DNA of 64,000 nucleotides from Streptomyces sp. CC208A (GCF_030010625.1 NZ_JASCXN010000007.1:62001-126000); one strand, 5' to 3'. Counted from the first letter of the stretch, positions 32,879 to 42,510 are shown. The notes: generated from the letters alone by a model not told the origin. Program-made: numbers and translations.

Positions 32879-34243
32879 TCAGAGGCGTTCGAAGGAGCGG
32901 CGCAGTTCCCAGTCGGTGACCGCCGCGTCGAAGGCGGCGAGTTCGACGCGGGCCATGTTGTGGTAGTGGGCGACGACCTCGGCGCCGAAGGCCTCCTTGG
33001 CGATCTCGCTGGTCTCCCAGAGTTCGGCGGCCTCGCGCAGGGTGGTGGGGACGTGGGCGTGGTCGGCGGTGTAGGCGTTCCCGGTGCAGGGGGGCGGGAG
33101 TTCGAGGCCCCGCTCGATGCCGTGGAGGCCGGCGGCGATCATCGCGGCGACGGCGAGGTAGGGGTTGACGTCGCCGCCGGGCACCCGGTTCTCGAAGCGG
33201 GTGGAGGGGCCGTGGCCGACGACGCGGAAGGCGCAGGTGCGGTTGTCGGGGCCCCAGGCGACGGCGGTGGGGGCGAAGGAGCCGGGCTGGAACCGCTTGT
33301 AGGAGTTGATGTTGGGGGCGAGGAGGAGGGTGAGGTCGCGGAGGGCGGCGAGCTGTCCGGCGAGGAAGGAGCGCATGACCGGCGACATGGAGTGGGGGTC
33401 GTCCCCGGCCATCGCGTTGGTGCCCGTCGCGTCCCGGAGGGAGAGGTGGATGTGGCAGGAGTTGCCCTCGCGCTGGTCGTACTTGGCCATGAAGGTGAGG
33501 GAGACGCCCTCCTGGGCGGCGATCTCCTTGGCGCCGGTCTTGTAGACGGCGTGCTGGTCACAGGTGACCAGGGCCTCGTCGTAGCGGAAGGCGATCTCGT
33601 GCTGGCCGGGGTTGCACTCGCCCTTGGCGGACTCGACGGTGAGTCCGGCGGCGGCCATCTCGTTGCGGATGCGGCGCAGGAGGGGTTCGACGCGGCCGGT
33701 GCCGAGGACGGAGTAGTCGACGTTGTACTGGTTGGCGGGGGTGAGGCCCCGGTAGCCGGCGTCCCAGGCCTGCTCGTAGGTGTCCTTGAAGACGATGAAC
33801 TCCAGCTCGGTGCCGACGTGGGCGGTGAGGCCGTGGGCGGCGAGGCGGTCGAGCTGGCGGCGGAGGATCTGGCGGGGCGCGGCGACGACGGGGCTGCCGT
33901 CGGCCCAGGTCAGGTCGGCGGTGACCAGGGCGGTGGCCTCGTGCCAGGGGATGCGGCGCAGGGTGGCGAGGTCGGGGCGCATGGCGAAGTCGCCGTAGCC
34001 GCGCTCCCAGGAGGACATCGCGTAGCCGTCGACGGTGTTCATCTCGGTGTCGACGGCGAGGAGGTAGTTGCAGCCCTCGGTGCCGTGGGCGAGGACCTCG
34101 TCGAGGAAGAAGGGGGCGGCGAACCGCTTCCCCTGGAGCCGGCCCTGCATGTCCGGGAAGGCCAGGACGACGGTGTCGATCTCGCCGCCCGCCACGAGCG
34201 CGCGCAGTTCCTCGACGGTCAGCGGGGGTGTGCGGTCTGCCAC
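32879..34243 (-). CDS. glnA4: GlnA4-type gamma-glutamyl-amine synthetase (glutamine synthetase homologue)
   Basis: 454 residues from GTG 34243 (GAGGAGAG seven bases upstream). Glutamine-synthetase fold: beta-grasp N-domain, VGTELEFIVF (metal glutamates), NPGQHEIAF, GNSCHIHLSL, and ENRVPGGDVNPYLA (arginine/glutamate site). It lacks the adenylylation loop and sits with an aldehyde dehydrogenase, SDR, C26 amidase and FadR regulator. In S. coelicolor the GlnA4 homologue (recalled as SCO1613) glutamylates ethanolamine and is not a true glutamine synthetase. Orthology is inferred from context and order. Confidence 0.85.
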   Translation of the reverse strand: MADRTPPLTVEELRALVAGGEIDTVVLAFPDMQGRLQGKRFAAPFFLDEVLAHGTEGCNYLLAVDTEMNTVDGYAMSSWERGYGDFAMRPDLATLRRIPWHEATALVTADLTWADGSPVVAAPRQILRRQLDRLAAHGLTAHVGTELEFIVFKDTYEQAWDAGYRGLTPANQYNVDYSVLGTGRVEPLLRRIRNEMAAAGLTVESAKGECNPGQHEIAFRYDEALVTCDQHAVYKTGAKEIAAQEGVSLTFMAKYDQREGNSCHIHLSLRDATGTNAMAGDDPHSMSPVMRSFLAGQLAALRDLTLLLAPNINSYKRFQPGSFAPTAVAWGPDNRTCAFRVVGHGPSTRFENRVPGGDVNPYLAVAAMIAAGLHGIERGLELPPPCTGNAYTADHAHVPTTLREAAELWETSEIAKEAFGAEVVAHYHNMARVELAAFDAAVTDWELRRSFERL

Positions 34244-34335
34244 GGGACGACTCTCCTCGTTCGGCCTGCCGGGGGTCATAAGGTATGGGGGGAGACCATT
34301 GCTTGGGAAGTACGCGGGGAAGGGGCGAGGAGAAG

Positions 34336-35073
34336 GTGATCCGTACGAGTGAACCGGCCGGTCCGGCCGACCGGTTGACGCCCGTGCTGCGTCCGGTCCG
34401 GGCGGGGAACGGCTTCGAGGAGGCCCTGGAGCAGGTCCTCCAGGTGGTCCGCCTCGGCCTGGTCCCGGCCGGCGAACGGCTGCCCGCCGAGCGGGAGCTG
34501 GCCGGGCGGATGGGGATCAGCCGGGTGACGCTGCGCGAGGTCCTGAAGGTGCTCCAGGAGCAGGGCCTGGTGGAGAGCCGGCGCGGCCGGTACGGCGGAA
34601 CGTTCGTGCTGCCCCGGACGCAGGGGCCCGACGAGGCGGAGCTGCGCCGCCGGATCGCCGCGGTCGACATGGAGGACACGCTGCGCTTCCGGGAGGTCCT
34701 GGAGGTGGGCGCCGCCGGGCTTTGCGCCGCGCACGGCCTGGACGCGGCGGGCGCGCGGCGGCTGCGGGAGGCGCTGGCGGCCACGCATGACGCGCCGCTG
34801 GCCGACTACCGCCGCCAGGACACGCTGCTCCACCTCACGCTGGCCGAACTCTGCGGCTCCCCCAGCCTGACGGGCCGGTACGCGGCGGTCCGCGCGACCG
34901 TCACCGACCTGCTCGACTGCATCCCCCTCCTCGTACGCAACCTGGAGCACTCGCAGCGGCAGCACACCGCGCTGGTGGAGGCGGTCCTGGAGGGGGACGC
35001 GGACGCGGCGCGCGAGGTGATGCGGGAGCACTGCGCGGGGACGGCGGCGCTGCTGCGCGGCTTCCTGGCGTGA
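34336..35073 (+). CDS. FadR/GntR-family regulator of the gamma-glutamyl cluster
   Basis: 245 residues from GTG 34336 (GCGAGGAG upstream). N-terminal GntR winged helix (LPAERELAGRMGISRVTLRE, then VLKVLQEQGLVESRRGRYGG), C-terminal FCD ligand domain (FREVLEVGAAG through HSQRQHTALVEAVLEGD; conserved metal-site histidines). Divergent from glnA4; the 92-bp gap contains ATGG(N7)CCAT (34285-34299) as a possible operator. In S. coelicolor the matching regulator is reported as EpuRII, a repressor of ethanolamine use. That identity is from memory and context. Confidence 0.85.
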   Translation: MIRTSEPAGPADRLTPVLRPVRAGNGFEEALEQVLQVVRLGLVPAGERLPAERELAGRMGISRVTLREVLKVLQEQGLVESRRGRYGGTFVLPRTQGPDEAELRRRIAAVDMEDTLRFREVLEVGAAGLCAAHGLDAAGARRLREALAATHDAPLADYRRQDTLLHLTLAELCGSPSLTGRYAAVRATVTDLLDCIPLLVRNLEHSQRQHTALVEAVLEGDADAAREVMREHCAGTAALLRGFLA

Positions 35074-35141
35074 AAGGTACGTCACCGCCCCATTGCGTTC
35101 TACAGTCGGCGCACGTCCCTCGGCCCCCAGGAGGCAGCCCC

Positions 35142-35825
35142 GTGACCAAGCCGCTCATCGGTGTGACGACCTATCTCGACCGGGCGCGCTGGGGGGTGTG
35201 GGACATGCCGGCGGCGCTGCTGCCCGCGCGGTACCCGGCGTACGTACGGGAGGGCGGGGGCCTCGTGGCGATGCTGCCGCCGGACGAGCCCGGCACGGCG
35301 GCCGCGGTGCTGGCCCGGCTGGACGGCCTGGTGGTGGCGGGCGGGGCGGACGTGGAGCCCGTGCGGTACGGGGCCGCGCCCGATCCGCGGACCGGTCCGC
35401 CGGCGCGGGAGCGGGACGCCTGGGAGCTGGCGCTGATCGACGCGGCGCTCGCCTCCGGCACGCCGCTGCTTGGCGTCTGCCGGGGGATGCAGCTGCTCAA
35501 CGTGGCGCTGGGCGGGACGCTGACGCAGCATGTGGACGGGCACGTGGAGGCGGTGGGGGTGATGGGGCGGCACCTGGTGAAGCCGGTGCCGGGGACGCTC
35601 TACGGGTCCCTCGCCCCCGAGCCCGCCGAGGTGCCGACCTACCACCACCAGGCCGTGGACCGGCTCGGCGCGGGCCTCGTGCCCTCGGCGTACGCGGAGG
35701 ACGGCACGGTGGAGGCGGTGGAACTGCCGGGGCCGGCCTGGGTCCTCGGGGTGCAGTGGCATCCGGAGATGGGCGAGGACCCGCGGCTGGCGCGCGGCCT
35801 GGTGGCGGCGGCCGTACGGAGGTGA
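35142..35825 (+). CDS. class-I glutamine-amidotransferase-like gamma-glutamyl hydrolase (peptidase C26)
   Basis: 227 residues, GTG start with CAGGAGG. Cysteine nucleophile Cys113 in LLGVCRGMQLLN and the His-Glu pair in GVQWHPEMGED. PuuD-like enzymes of this class cleave gamma-glutamyl amides. Next to glnA4 it probably releases glutamate and the oxidised product (glycine if the amine was ethanolamine). It follows the FadR gene by 68 bp in the same direction. Confidence 0.9.
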   Translation: MTKPLIGVTTYLDRARWGVWDMPAALLPARYPAYVREGGGLVAMLPPDEPGTAAAVLARLDGLVVAGGADVEPVRYGAAPDPRTGPPARERDAWELALIDAALASGTPLLGVCRGMQLLNVALGGTLTQHVDGHVEAVGVMGRHLVKPVPGTLYGSLAPEPAEVPTYHHQAVDRLGAGLVPSAYAEDGTVEAVELPGPAWVLGVQWHPEMGEDPRLARGLVAAAVRR

Positions 35826-35867
35826 GGGGCTCACTCTCCCCGTACCACCACCGCAAGGAGCCGCACC

Positions 35868-36431
35868 GTGTCCACCCGACTCGTCCTCCACTCCGCCCGC
35901 CTGCTCGCCCCCGGGGCCGGGGCCTTCCTCCCGGGGAGCGCGCTCGACGTGGGCGAAGACGGGCGGATCGCCGCGCTCGGCGACGACCGCAGGATACGGG
36001 AGCTCGCCGGGGCGGCGACCGTCGTCGACCTGAAGGGCGCCGTCGTCGCCCCCGGCCTCGTCGACGGCCACCTCCACCCCGTCACCGGCGCCGAACTGAC
36101 CGGAGGACTCGACCTCTCCGGCTGCGCCGACCTCGCCGGCGTACGGGAAGCGCTCGCGCGCGAGGTCCGCAAACTCTCCTGCATCGACTGGTTGTTCGCC
36201 TGGGGACGCGACCCGAACGTCTTCGGCGACGAGCCGGCTGGCATCGCCCCCCCTCGGCACCGTCCTCGACGGCGTCCCCGCCTTCCTGCTGCTCTTCGAC
36301 GCGCACTCCGCGCTCGCCTCCCACCGCGCCCTCGCACCCGCCGGCATCGACGGCCCGCGCACCTTCGACCAGGCGTCCGCCGAGTCCGGGGCGGCGCCCT
36401 GTGGCGGGTCGCCGGCGTGAAGCTCTTCGTG
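35868..36431 (+). pseudogene. amidohydrolase (YtcJ-like), 5' fragment, frameshifted and IS-disrupted
   Basis: Starts at GTG 35868 (AGGAG upstream) and reads a normal amidohydrolase N-terminus, including the metal HxH in APGLVDGHLHPVTG. At a run of seven C (36247-36253) the true frame shifts: the family sequence TVLDGVPAFLLLFDAHSALA is found in the next frame. It returns to the first frame near 36397 for GALWRVAGVKLFV. At 36431 the gene is cut by the IS element; the remainder resumes at 38199. So there are two small indels plus an insertion, and no full-length product. Confidence 0.88.
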
Positions 36432-36464
36432 ACTCCTCCACCCCCTGAAGGGGGTGGCTTCTCG

Positions 36465-37679
36465 CTATGCCGGTTGGGCGTCGCGACGGACCAGCCCGGC
36501 CCGTAGAACGTTGAGTGCCCCAACGTGGTCAGCACGTGCCTGGTGGCCGCAGCCAACGCAGCGGAACTTCTCTTGTGTGGGCCGGTTCCCCTTGGCGGTG
36601 TGCCCGCATTCGGGGCACTCGCGGGAGGTATTGCGAGGGTCCACGGCGATCACTTCCCGCCCAGCGCTTTCAGCCTTGGCGTGCAGGATCGTCAGGAACA
36701 CCCCCCATCCGGCATCCGAGATAGAACGGTTGAGTCCGGTCTTGGCTGCGGCCCCGTTAGGCAGGAAGCCGCCCGGCTGGTCGGGGTCCGGCTTGGGTGC
36801 GGGCGCCTTGACCATGTTGCGGATCTTGAGGTCTTCGTGCGCGATGACATCGTGCTCGCGCACGAGGTCAAGCGCGGTCTTGTGCGCGTGGTCCAGGCGC
36901 TGACGGCGGACCTTGCGGTGCAGGCCGGCAACCTTCTGGACGGCCCGCTGGTGGTTCTTCGTGCGCTTGTCGCGGCGCACACGGGGAAAGCGGGACAGCG
37001 CCCGCTGTGCGGCTTCGAGCTTCGCGGCAGCCTTGCGCCCGTGACACGGGTTGGGCACGAACTCACCGTTCGAGTCGGTGAGGAAGTTGGCTATGCCCAG
37101 GTCGATTCCGACCACGCTGCCGGTCGCGGGCAGCGGCTCGGGCTCTGGCCGTTCGGCGGCCAGGACGACGTACCAGCGCTTTCCCTCGCGCTTGACCGAC
37201 ACGGTCTTGACCTTGCCGGCCACCGGCCGGTGCTGGTTGACCCTGACGTGACCCACGCCCTGGAAGCGGACACGGGTGACGGGGTCGTGCGGGGTGGAGC
37301 CCCAGCGGCAGCCGTCGCCGTCCCTGGGGAAGTCGACGGTGTCGAACCAGTTGACCCCACGGAAGCGTGGGTATCCGGGCGTGTCCCCGGCTTCGATACG
37401 GCGGAAGAACGCGGCGAACGCCTTGTCCAGGCGGCGAAGCGTCGCCTGCTGCGAGGAGAATGACCAACGTCCCTGACGTTCCGGGTCGAAGGCCCGGATG
37501 TCCTTGAGCTGCGCGGACTGCTGCCCGTACTTGATGCTGGTCTTCGAGCTGTGGCGGTAGGCGTCGCGGCGTTCCTGCAAGGCCCCGTTGTAGAGCGAGC
37601 AGTGGTCGGCGAGCATCGCCGTCAGTGCGGCCCTCTGGCCCACGGTGGGCCGCATGAGGAACTTGTACGCACGGATCAC
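36465..37679 (-). CDS. tnpB: TnpB RNA-guided endonuclease (IS605 OrfB family)
   Basis: 404 residues from GTG 37679 (GGGAGGGGGG upstream). N-terminal OrfB helix-turn-helix (residues 1-60), a wedge/REC-like part, then the RuvC domain with all three acidic residues: Asp193 (GIDLGIANF), Glu282 (AHEDLKIRN) and Asp384 (ADHVGALN). A CPECGH / CVGCGH zinc ribbon lies between the last two. TnpB proteins cut DNA guided by an RNA from the adjacent transposon end. The intact active site suggests it may still work. The guide RNA would run from the 3' part of this gene through the hairpin at 36438-36457 into the flanking amidohydrolase. Confidence 0.95.
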   Translation of the reverse strand: MIRAYKFLMRPTVGQRAALTAMLADHCSLYNGALQERRDAYRHSSKTSIKYGQQSAQLKDIRAFDPERQGRWSFSSQQATLRRLDKAFAAFFRRIEAGDTPGYPRFRGVNWFDTVDFPRDGDGCRWGSTPHDPVTRVRFQGVGHVRVNQHRPVAGKVKTVSVKREGKRWYVVLAAERPEPEPLPATGSVVGIDLGIANFLTDSNGEFVPNPCHGRKAAAKLEAAQRALSRFPRVRRDKRTKNHQRAVQKVAGLHRKVRRQRLDHAHKTALDLVREHDVIAHEDLKIRNMVKAPAPKPDPDQPGGFLPNGAAAKTGLNRSISDAGWGVFLTILHAKAESAGREVIAVDPRNTSRECPECGHTAKGNRPTQEKFRCVGCGHQARADHVGALNVLRAGLVRRDAQPA

Positions 37680-37804
37680 CCGACCCACCCCCCTCCCGGT
37701 CAGCTCTGAAGATCGTATCCACGCTTGACACATATCGCCGCATCAAGAACAAAACTCATATATTCACACCCGGGTGGCGTCATACTTGAAGGCTACGAAG
37801 GATC

Positions 37805-38093
37805 ATGCGCAACGTCTGCCAGGACTTCGAGGCCCACCTGATCGAGGCCAACGGCGAGGCCGATCATGTGCACCTCCTGGTGCGCCACCCGCCGAAGGTC
37901 GCCCTGTCGAACCTGGTCAACAGCCCCAAGGGCATAAGCTCCCGGTACCTGCGGGCCGAGTTCACCAGCCGCGTCAACCGCGCCACCCAGCACGGCCGCT
38001 TCTGATCCCGGCTCCTCCTTCGCCGGATCCTGCGGCGGCGCACTGCTCCAGGCCGTCAAGGACTACATCGAGAACCAGAAGCGGCCCGCCTGA
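37805..38093 (+). pseudogene. tnpA: IS200-type Y1 transposase remnant
   Basis: The first frame (37805-38005) reads the middle of a Y1 transposase, including the metal-site HUH motif in GEADHVHLLV and NSPKGISSRYLR. It begins about 45 residues late compared with normal TnpA. At 38003 a TGA replaces the expected tryptophan, and the rest (SSFAGSCGGALLQAVKDYIENQ, quoted as FAGSCGGALLQAVKDYIENQ) with the catalytic tyrosine lies in another frame up to TGA 38093. So it has an N-terminal truncation, a nonsense codon and a frameshift: no active transposase. Confidence 0.88.
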
Positions 38094-38198
38094 CCGTCAC
38101 AGCGGAGGCGCAGCGAACTCCGGCGCTTCGCGCCCCCGCTCCAAGGACGGCGTTCCCTTCCGGCCTAAAGGCCGGGATTCCCTGCCGAGACAGGGATG

Positions 38199-38960
38199 GA
38201 CGGCACGATCGACAACGGCACCGCGTGGCTGGAGAGGCCCGACCACCACGGCGAGTCCACGCACGCCTTCTGGCCGGACCCCGAGGCGTACACCGGGATC
38301 GTCGGCGCCCTGCACCGGGCCGGGGTGCCGACGGCGACCCACGCCATCGGCGACGCGGCCGTACGCCACGCCCTCGACGCCGTCGAGAAGGCGCGGGCGA
38401 CCGGCGGCGACCCGGCGGTGCGCCACCGGATCGAGCACATCGAGACCGTGCCGGACGACACCCTGGGCCGCTTCGCCGCACTGGGCGTGACCGCCTCCAT
38501 GCAGCCCACCCACTGCTGCGACTTCACCCGCGCCGACCACACCGACAACTGGTCGCGCCGGCTAGGAGAGGAGCGTGCCGGACGCGCCTGGCGCTGCCGC
38601 GACCTGGTGGACTCCGGGGCGACCGTGGTCCTCGGCTCGGACTGGCCGATCGCGCCGTTCCCGCCGCTCGGCGTGCTCGCCGGCGCCGTGCACCGCCGCC
38701 CGACCCGCGACCTCACGCAGCCGCCGCACGGCCCCGGGCAGGCGCTGACCGCGCTGGAGGCGCTGCGCGGCCTGACGACCGGCCCGGCGTACGCGGCGGG
38801 CGAGGAGCGGACCGCCGGCCGGCTCGCGCCCGGACACCGCGCCGACCTGACGGTCCTGGCCGCCGACCCGCTCACCACGCCGGCCGCGGAGCTCCCGGAC
38901 GTCCCGGTGCTCCTCACGGCGGTCGACGGGCGCGTCACCCACCGGGCGCCGCGGCTGTAG
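38199..38960 (+). pseudogene. amidohydrolase (YtcJ-like), 3' fragment beyond the IS
   Basis: Continues the gene broken at 36431. It has an undisturbed frame of 254 codons with ATHAIGDAAVRHALDAVE, RHRIEHIE (metal-binding His), GSDWPIAPFPPLG (catalytic Asp) and a normal C-terminus. The IS end supplies an in-frame ATG at 38196, so a truncated protein could be made, but it lacks the N-terminal HxH metal site. The frame of this half is intact while the first half has two indels. Confidence 0.88.
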
Positions 38961-38966
38961 CCTGCC

Positions 38967-40013
38967 TCAGCCGCCCGGCCGGGCCCTCGTCAGGGAGAGC
39001 AGGTCGCGGGCCGGGCCCGTGGGGCGGTGGCCCGTCGGCCAGACGGCGCGCAGATCGCGGCTGAGCCGCACGCCCTCGACCGGCACGGCGACCAGCCGGC
39101 GGGACGACAGCTCCTCGGCGATCGCCAGCTCGCTGAGGACCGCCGGGCCCGCGCCGCTGACCGCCGCCGCCTTCACCGCGGTGGTGGAGGCCAGTTCGAG
39201 GAGCGGGCGGGCGAGGCCGCCGTGCCCGGCGAGGGCCGCGTCGAGGACCTGCCGGGTGCCCGAGCCCTCCTCCCGCAGCACCAGCGGCGTCGCCGCCAGC
39301 TCGGCCGCGCCGACCGGGCCGCGGCGGCGCGCCCACGGGTGGGAGGGCGCGGTGACCACGGCGAGCCGGTCGTGGGCGACGACCGTGCCGTCGAGCCCGT
39401 CCGGCACGGCCAGGCCCTCGACGAACCCGAGGTCCGCCTCCCCCGCGAGCAGCCGCTCCGCGACCATCGCCGAGTTCCCCGCCTGGAGCGACACGGCGGT
39501 GTCCGGGCGCTCGGCGCGCAGCGCGATCAGCCACCCCGGAAGGAGGTACTCGGCGATCGTCATCGAGGCGGCCACCCGCAGCCGCGAGTCCCGGCGCCCG
39601 CGCAGCGCCTGCACCCCCGCGTCGAAGGCCTCGGCGGACTCCACGATCCGCCGCGCCCAGTCGGTGACCAGCGCGCCCGCGTCGGTGAGCCGGGAGCCGC
39701 GCGGGGAGCGGTCGACCAGCGCCACGCCGAGCTGCCGTTCCATGGAGCGGATCCGGCTGCTCGCGGCGGGCTGGGTGATGCCGACGTCTCGGGCGGCGGC
39801 GCCGAGGCTGCCGTGCCGGGCGACGGCGAGGAGGAGTTCGAGGGCGCCGAGGTCCGGGACGCGGTGGGAGAGGTGCGCGGTGCCCGACTCGCGGCCGGCG
39901 CCCGCCTTCGTACCACCGCTTCCCGTCGCCAGGAAGGCGGCCCCGGCCGTCGTTCCCCCCGTGCCCCGTTCCGGACCCGTACCGCCCCCGCTGCCCCCAT
40001 GCTCCCTGCTCAT
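38967..40013 (-). CDS. LysR-family transcriptional regulator
   Basis: 348 residues. A glycine/threonine-rich extension of about 45 residues precedes the LysR helix-turn-helix (LLLAVARHGSLGAAARDVGI, TQPAASSRIRSMERQLG), followed by the periplasmic-binding-like effector domain. Divergent from a TDT exporter. ATG 40013 has no Shine-Dalgarno and TAAGCT lies 6 nt upstream (40025-40020), so the mRNA may be leaderless; a later start just before the helix-turn-helix is possible. The ligand is unknown; sulfite/C4-acid exporters of this class are often under such regulators. Confidence 0.9.
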   Translation of the reverse strand: MSREHGGSGGGTGPERGTGGTTAGAAFLATGSGGTKAGAGRESGTAHLSHRVPDLGALELLLAVARHGSLGAAARDVGITQPAASSRIRSMERQLGVALVDRSPRGSRLTDAGALVTDWARRIVESAEAFDAGVQALRGRRDSRLRVAASMTIAEYLLPGWLIALRAERPDTAVSLQAGNSAMVAERLLAGEADLGFVEGLAVPDGLDGTVVAHDRLAVVTAPSHPWARRRGPVGAAELAATPLVLREEGSGTRQVLDAALAGHGGLARPLLELASTTAVKAAAVSGAGPAVLSELAIAEELSSRRLVAVPVEGVRLSRDLRAVWPTGHRPTGPARDLLSLTRARPGG

Positions 40014-40035
40014 AAGGCCAGCTTATGACGTCATA
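40012..40035. promoter_or_regulatory. palindromic operator between lysR-like and TDT genes
   Basis: ATAAG-N5-CTTAT (40012-40026), a LysR-type T-N11-A palindrome, is followed without a gap by TATGACGTCATA (40024-40035), a perfect 12-bp palindrome. The lysR ATG lies inside the first. It is a strong candidate binding site for LysR self-control and control of the exporter. Confidence 0.6.
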
Positions 40036-40083
40036 GCCGCATGATCCCTGGTGGGGGCGGGCCGGAACGGCGACGGTGGAGCC

Positions 40084-41244
<1,161 letters not shown>

Positions 41245-41907
41245 GCATCCGCCCGTCGACGAGCGCGGCCGCGGCCCCGGGGAACGCCTCGGGGCCGTCG
41301 TCGGCGGTGAAGCGGTACGGCTCGTCCGGGAGCACCACCAGACACGGCCGGGCCGCGGTCAGCTCGTCGAGCGGGACCTTCGGGTAGCGCTCGGGGTGGT
41401 CCGCGTACAGGTTGCGGACGCCGAGGCGGGCGAGGAGGTCGCCGGCGAAGGTGTCCCGGCCGAGCACCATCCAGGGCCGCCGCCAGACCGGTACGACGGC
41501 GGTGATCCCCTCCCCCACCGGTTCGACGGCGGCCCAGGCGTCCTCCGCCTCCGCCAGCCAGCGGGGGCGACGGGGCGCGCCGCAGGCGGCGAGGACGTCG
41601 CCGAGGACGGTCAGCCCCTGGTCGAGGGTGCGGATCTCGGTGACGAGGACCTCGGCGCCGCCGCCTTGCAGGGCGGCCAGGTCGGGGGCCCGGTTCTCCT
41701 CCTCGTTGGCGAGGACGAGGTCGGGGCGCAGGGCGAGGACCGCGGGCACGTCGGGGTTCTTGGTGCCGCCGATCCGGGCGACGCCGAGCCCCGCGGGGTG
41801 GCTGCACCAGTCGGTGGCACCGACGAGAAGCCCGGGCGCGGTGACGGCGACGGCCTCGGTGAGGGAGGGCACGAGGGAGACGATCCGCGGGGTCCGGCCC
41901 CTGAGCT

Positions 41908-41962
41908 GGGTCACGCCGTGGGTCACGCCGTGGGCCATTCCGTGGGCCATTCCATGGGTCAT
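41908..41962. repeat. 12-bp tandem repeat coding a histidine-rich N-terminus
   Basis: Five imperfect 12-bp units (for example GGGTCACGCCGT and GGGCCATTCCGT) cover the start of the metal-receptor gene. On the minus strand they code THGM-AHGM-AHGV-THGV-T, with three in-frame ATG codons. Confidence 0.85.
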
Positions 41963-42510
41963 TCCTCCTCGACCTCGACGTGGTCGGCGACCGCGACGAC
42001 GAGGAGGCGGGTGCCGGGCTCGGTGGCGCGCCAGCGGTGCCGGACGCCGCCGGAGAGGTAGAGCGTGTCGCCGCGGCCGAGCCGGTGGGCGCGGCCCTCC
42101 GCCTCGACCTCGGCGGCGCCGTCGGCGACGTACAGCAACTCGTCGTTGCGGTGCTGGAATTCACGCCCTGCGTCCTGTTCGCCGGTGAACTCCAGGGCGT
42201 GCAGCTGGTGTCGGCCGCGGACCAGGCGCCGTACGCCCTCCGGCATGGCCTCGGCGCCCTCGTCGGCACGGACGGCGTCGACGGTGCGGGCGGCCTCGGC
42301 GACGGCGAGGAGTTCCGCGGCGGTGGTCTGGAGGGCTTCGGCGACCAGTTCGAGGGAGCGGCGGCTGGGGCGGGCGCGCTCGTTCTCGATCTGGCTGAGG
42401 AAGGGCACGGAGAGGCCGCTGCGGGAGGCGACGACGGCCAGGGTGAGCTGGAGGGCCCGTCGGCGCCTCTTGACGGCCGCGCCCACGCGGGGTGCTTCCT
42501 TCTCGTCCAT
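41959..42510 (-). CDS. XRE-cupin transcriptional regulator
   Basis: 183 residues. XRE helix-turn-helix at about 10-65 (LTLAVVASRSGLSVPFLSQI, ENERARPSRRSLELVAEAL) and a C-terminal cupin domain at about 105-180 (HRNDELLYVADGAAEVEAEG, GDTLYLSGGVRHRWRATEPG). Such regulators sense small metabolites through the cupin. Overlaps the metal-receptor gene by 4 bp, suggesting that protein is in its regulon. The 267-bp gap upstream shows no other gene. Confidence 0.9.
   Translation of the reverse strand: MDEKEAPRVGAAVKRRRRALQLTLAVVASRSGLSVPFLSQIENERARPSRRSLELVAEALQTTAAELLAVAEAARTVDAVRADEGAEAMPEGVRRLVRGRHQLHALEFTGEQDAGREFQHRNDELLYVADGAAEVEAEGRAHRLGRGDTLYLSGGVRHRWRATEPGTRLLVVAVADHVEVEEE

Larger units (their letters stand above)
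36432..38198 (-). mobile_element. IS200/IS605-type insertion sequence (tnpB intact, tnpA decayed)
   Basis: About 1767 bp with divergent tnpA (plus) and tnpB (minus), as in IS605. It interrupts an amidohydrolase so that joining 36431 to 38199 restores GVKLFV-DGTIDNG in frame, which defines the ends to within 2 bp (a shared TG). There is no target duplication, as expected for this family. Subterminal hairpins: CCACCCCC-TGAA-GGGGGTGG (36438-36457) at the tnpB end, and CCGGCC-TAAA-GGCCGG (38160-38175) plus CCCTG/CAGGG (38180-38195) at the tnpA end. Lower GC between the two genes (37690-37790) also marks it as foreign. Confidence 0.92.

Noticed and set aside
37774..38490. 238-codon frame spanning the IS end and the amidohydrolase remnant
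   Set aside because: Crosses the element boundary and is out of frame with both the transposase remnant and the amidohydrolase.
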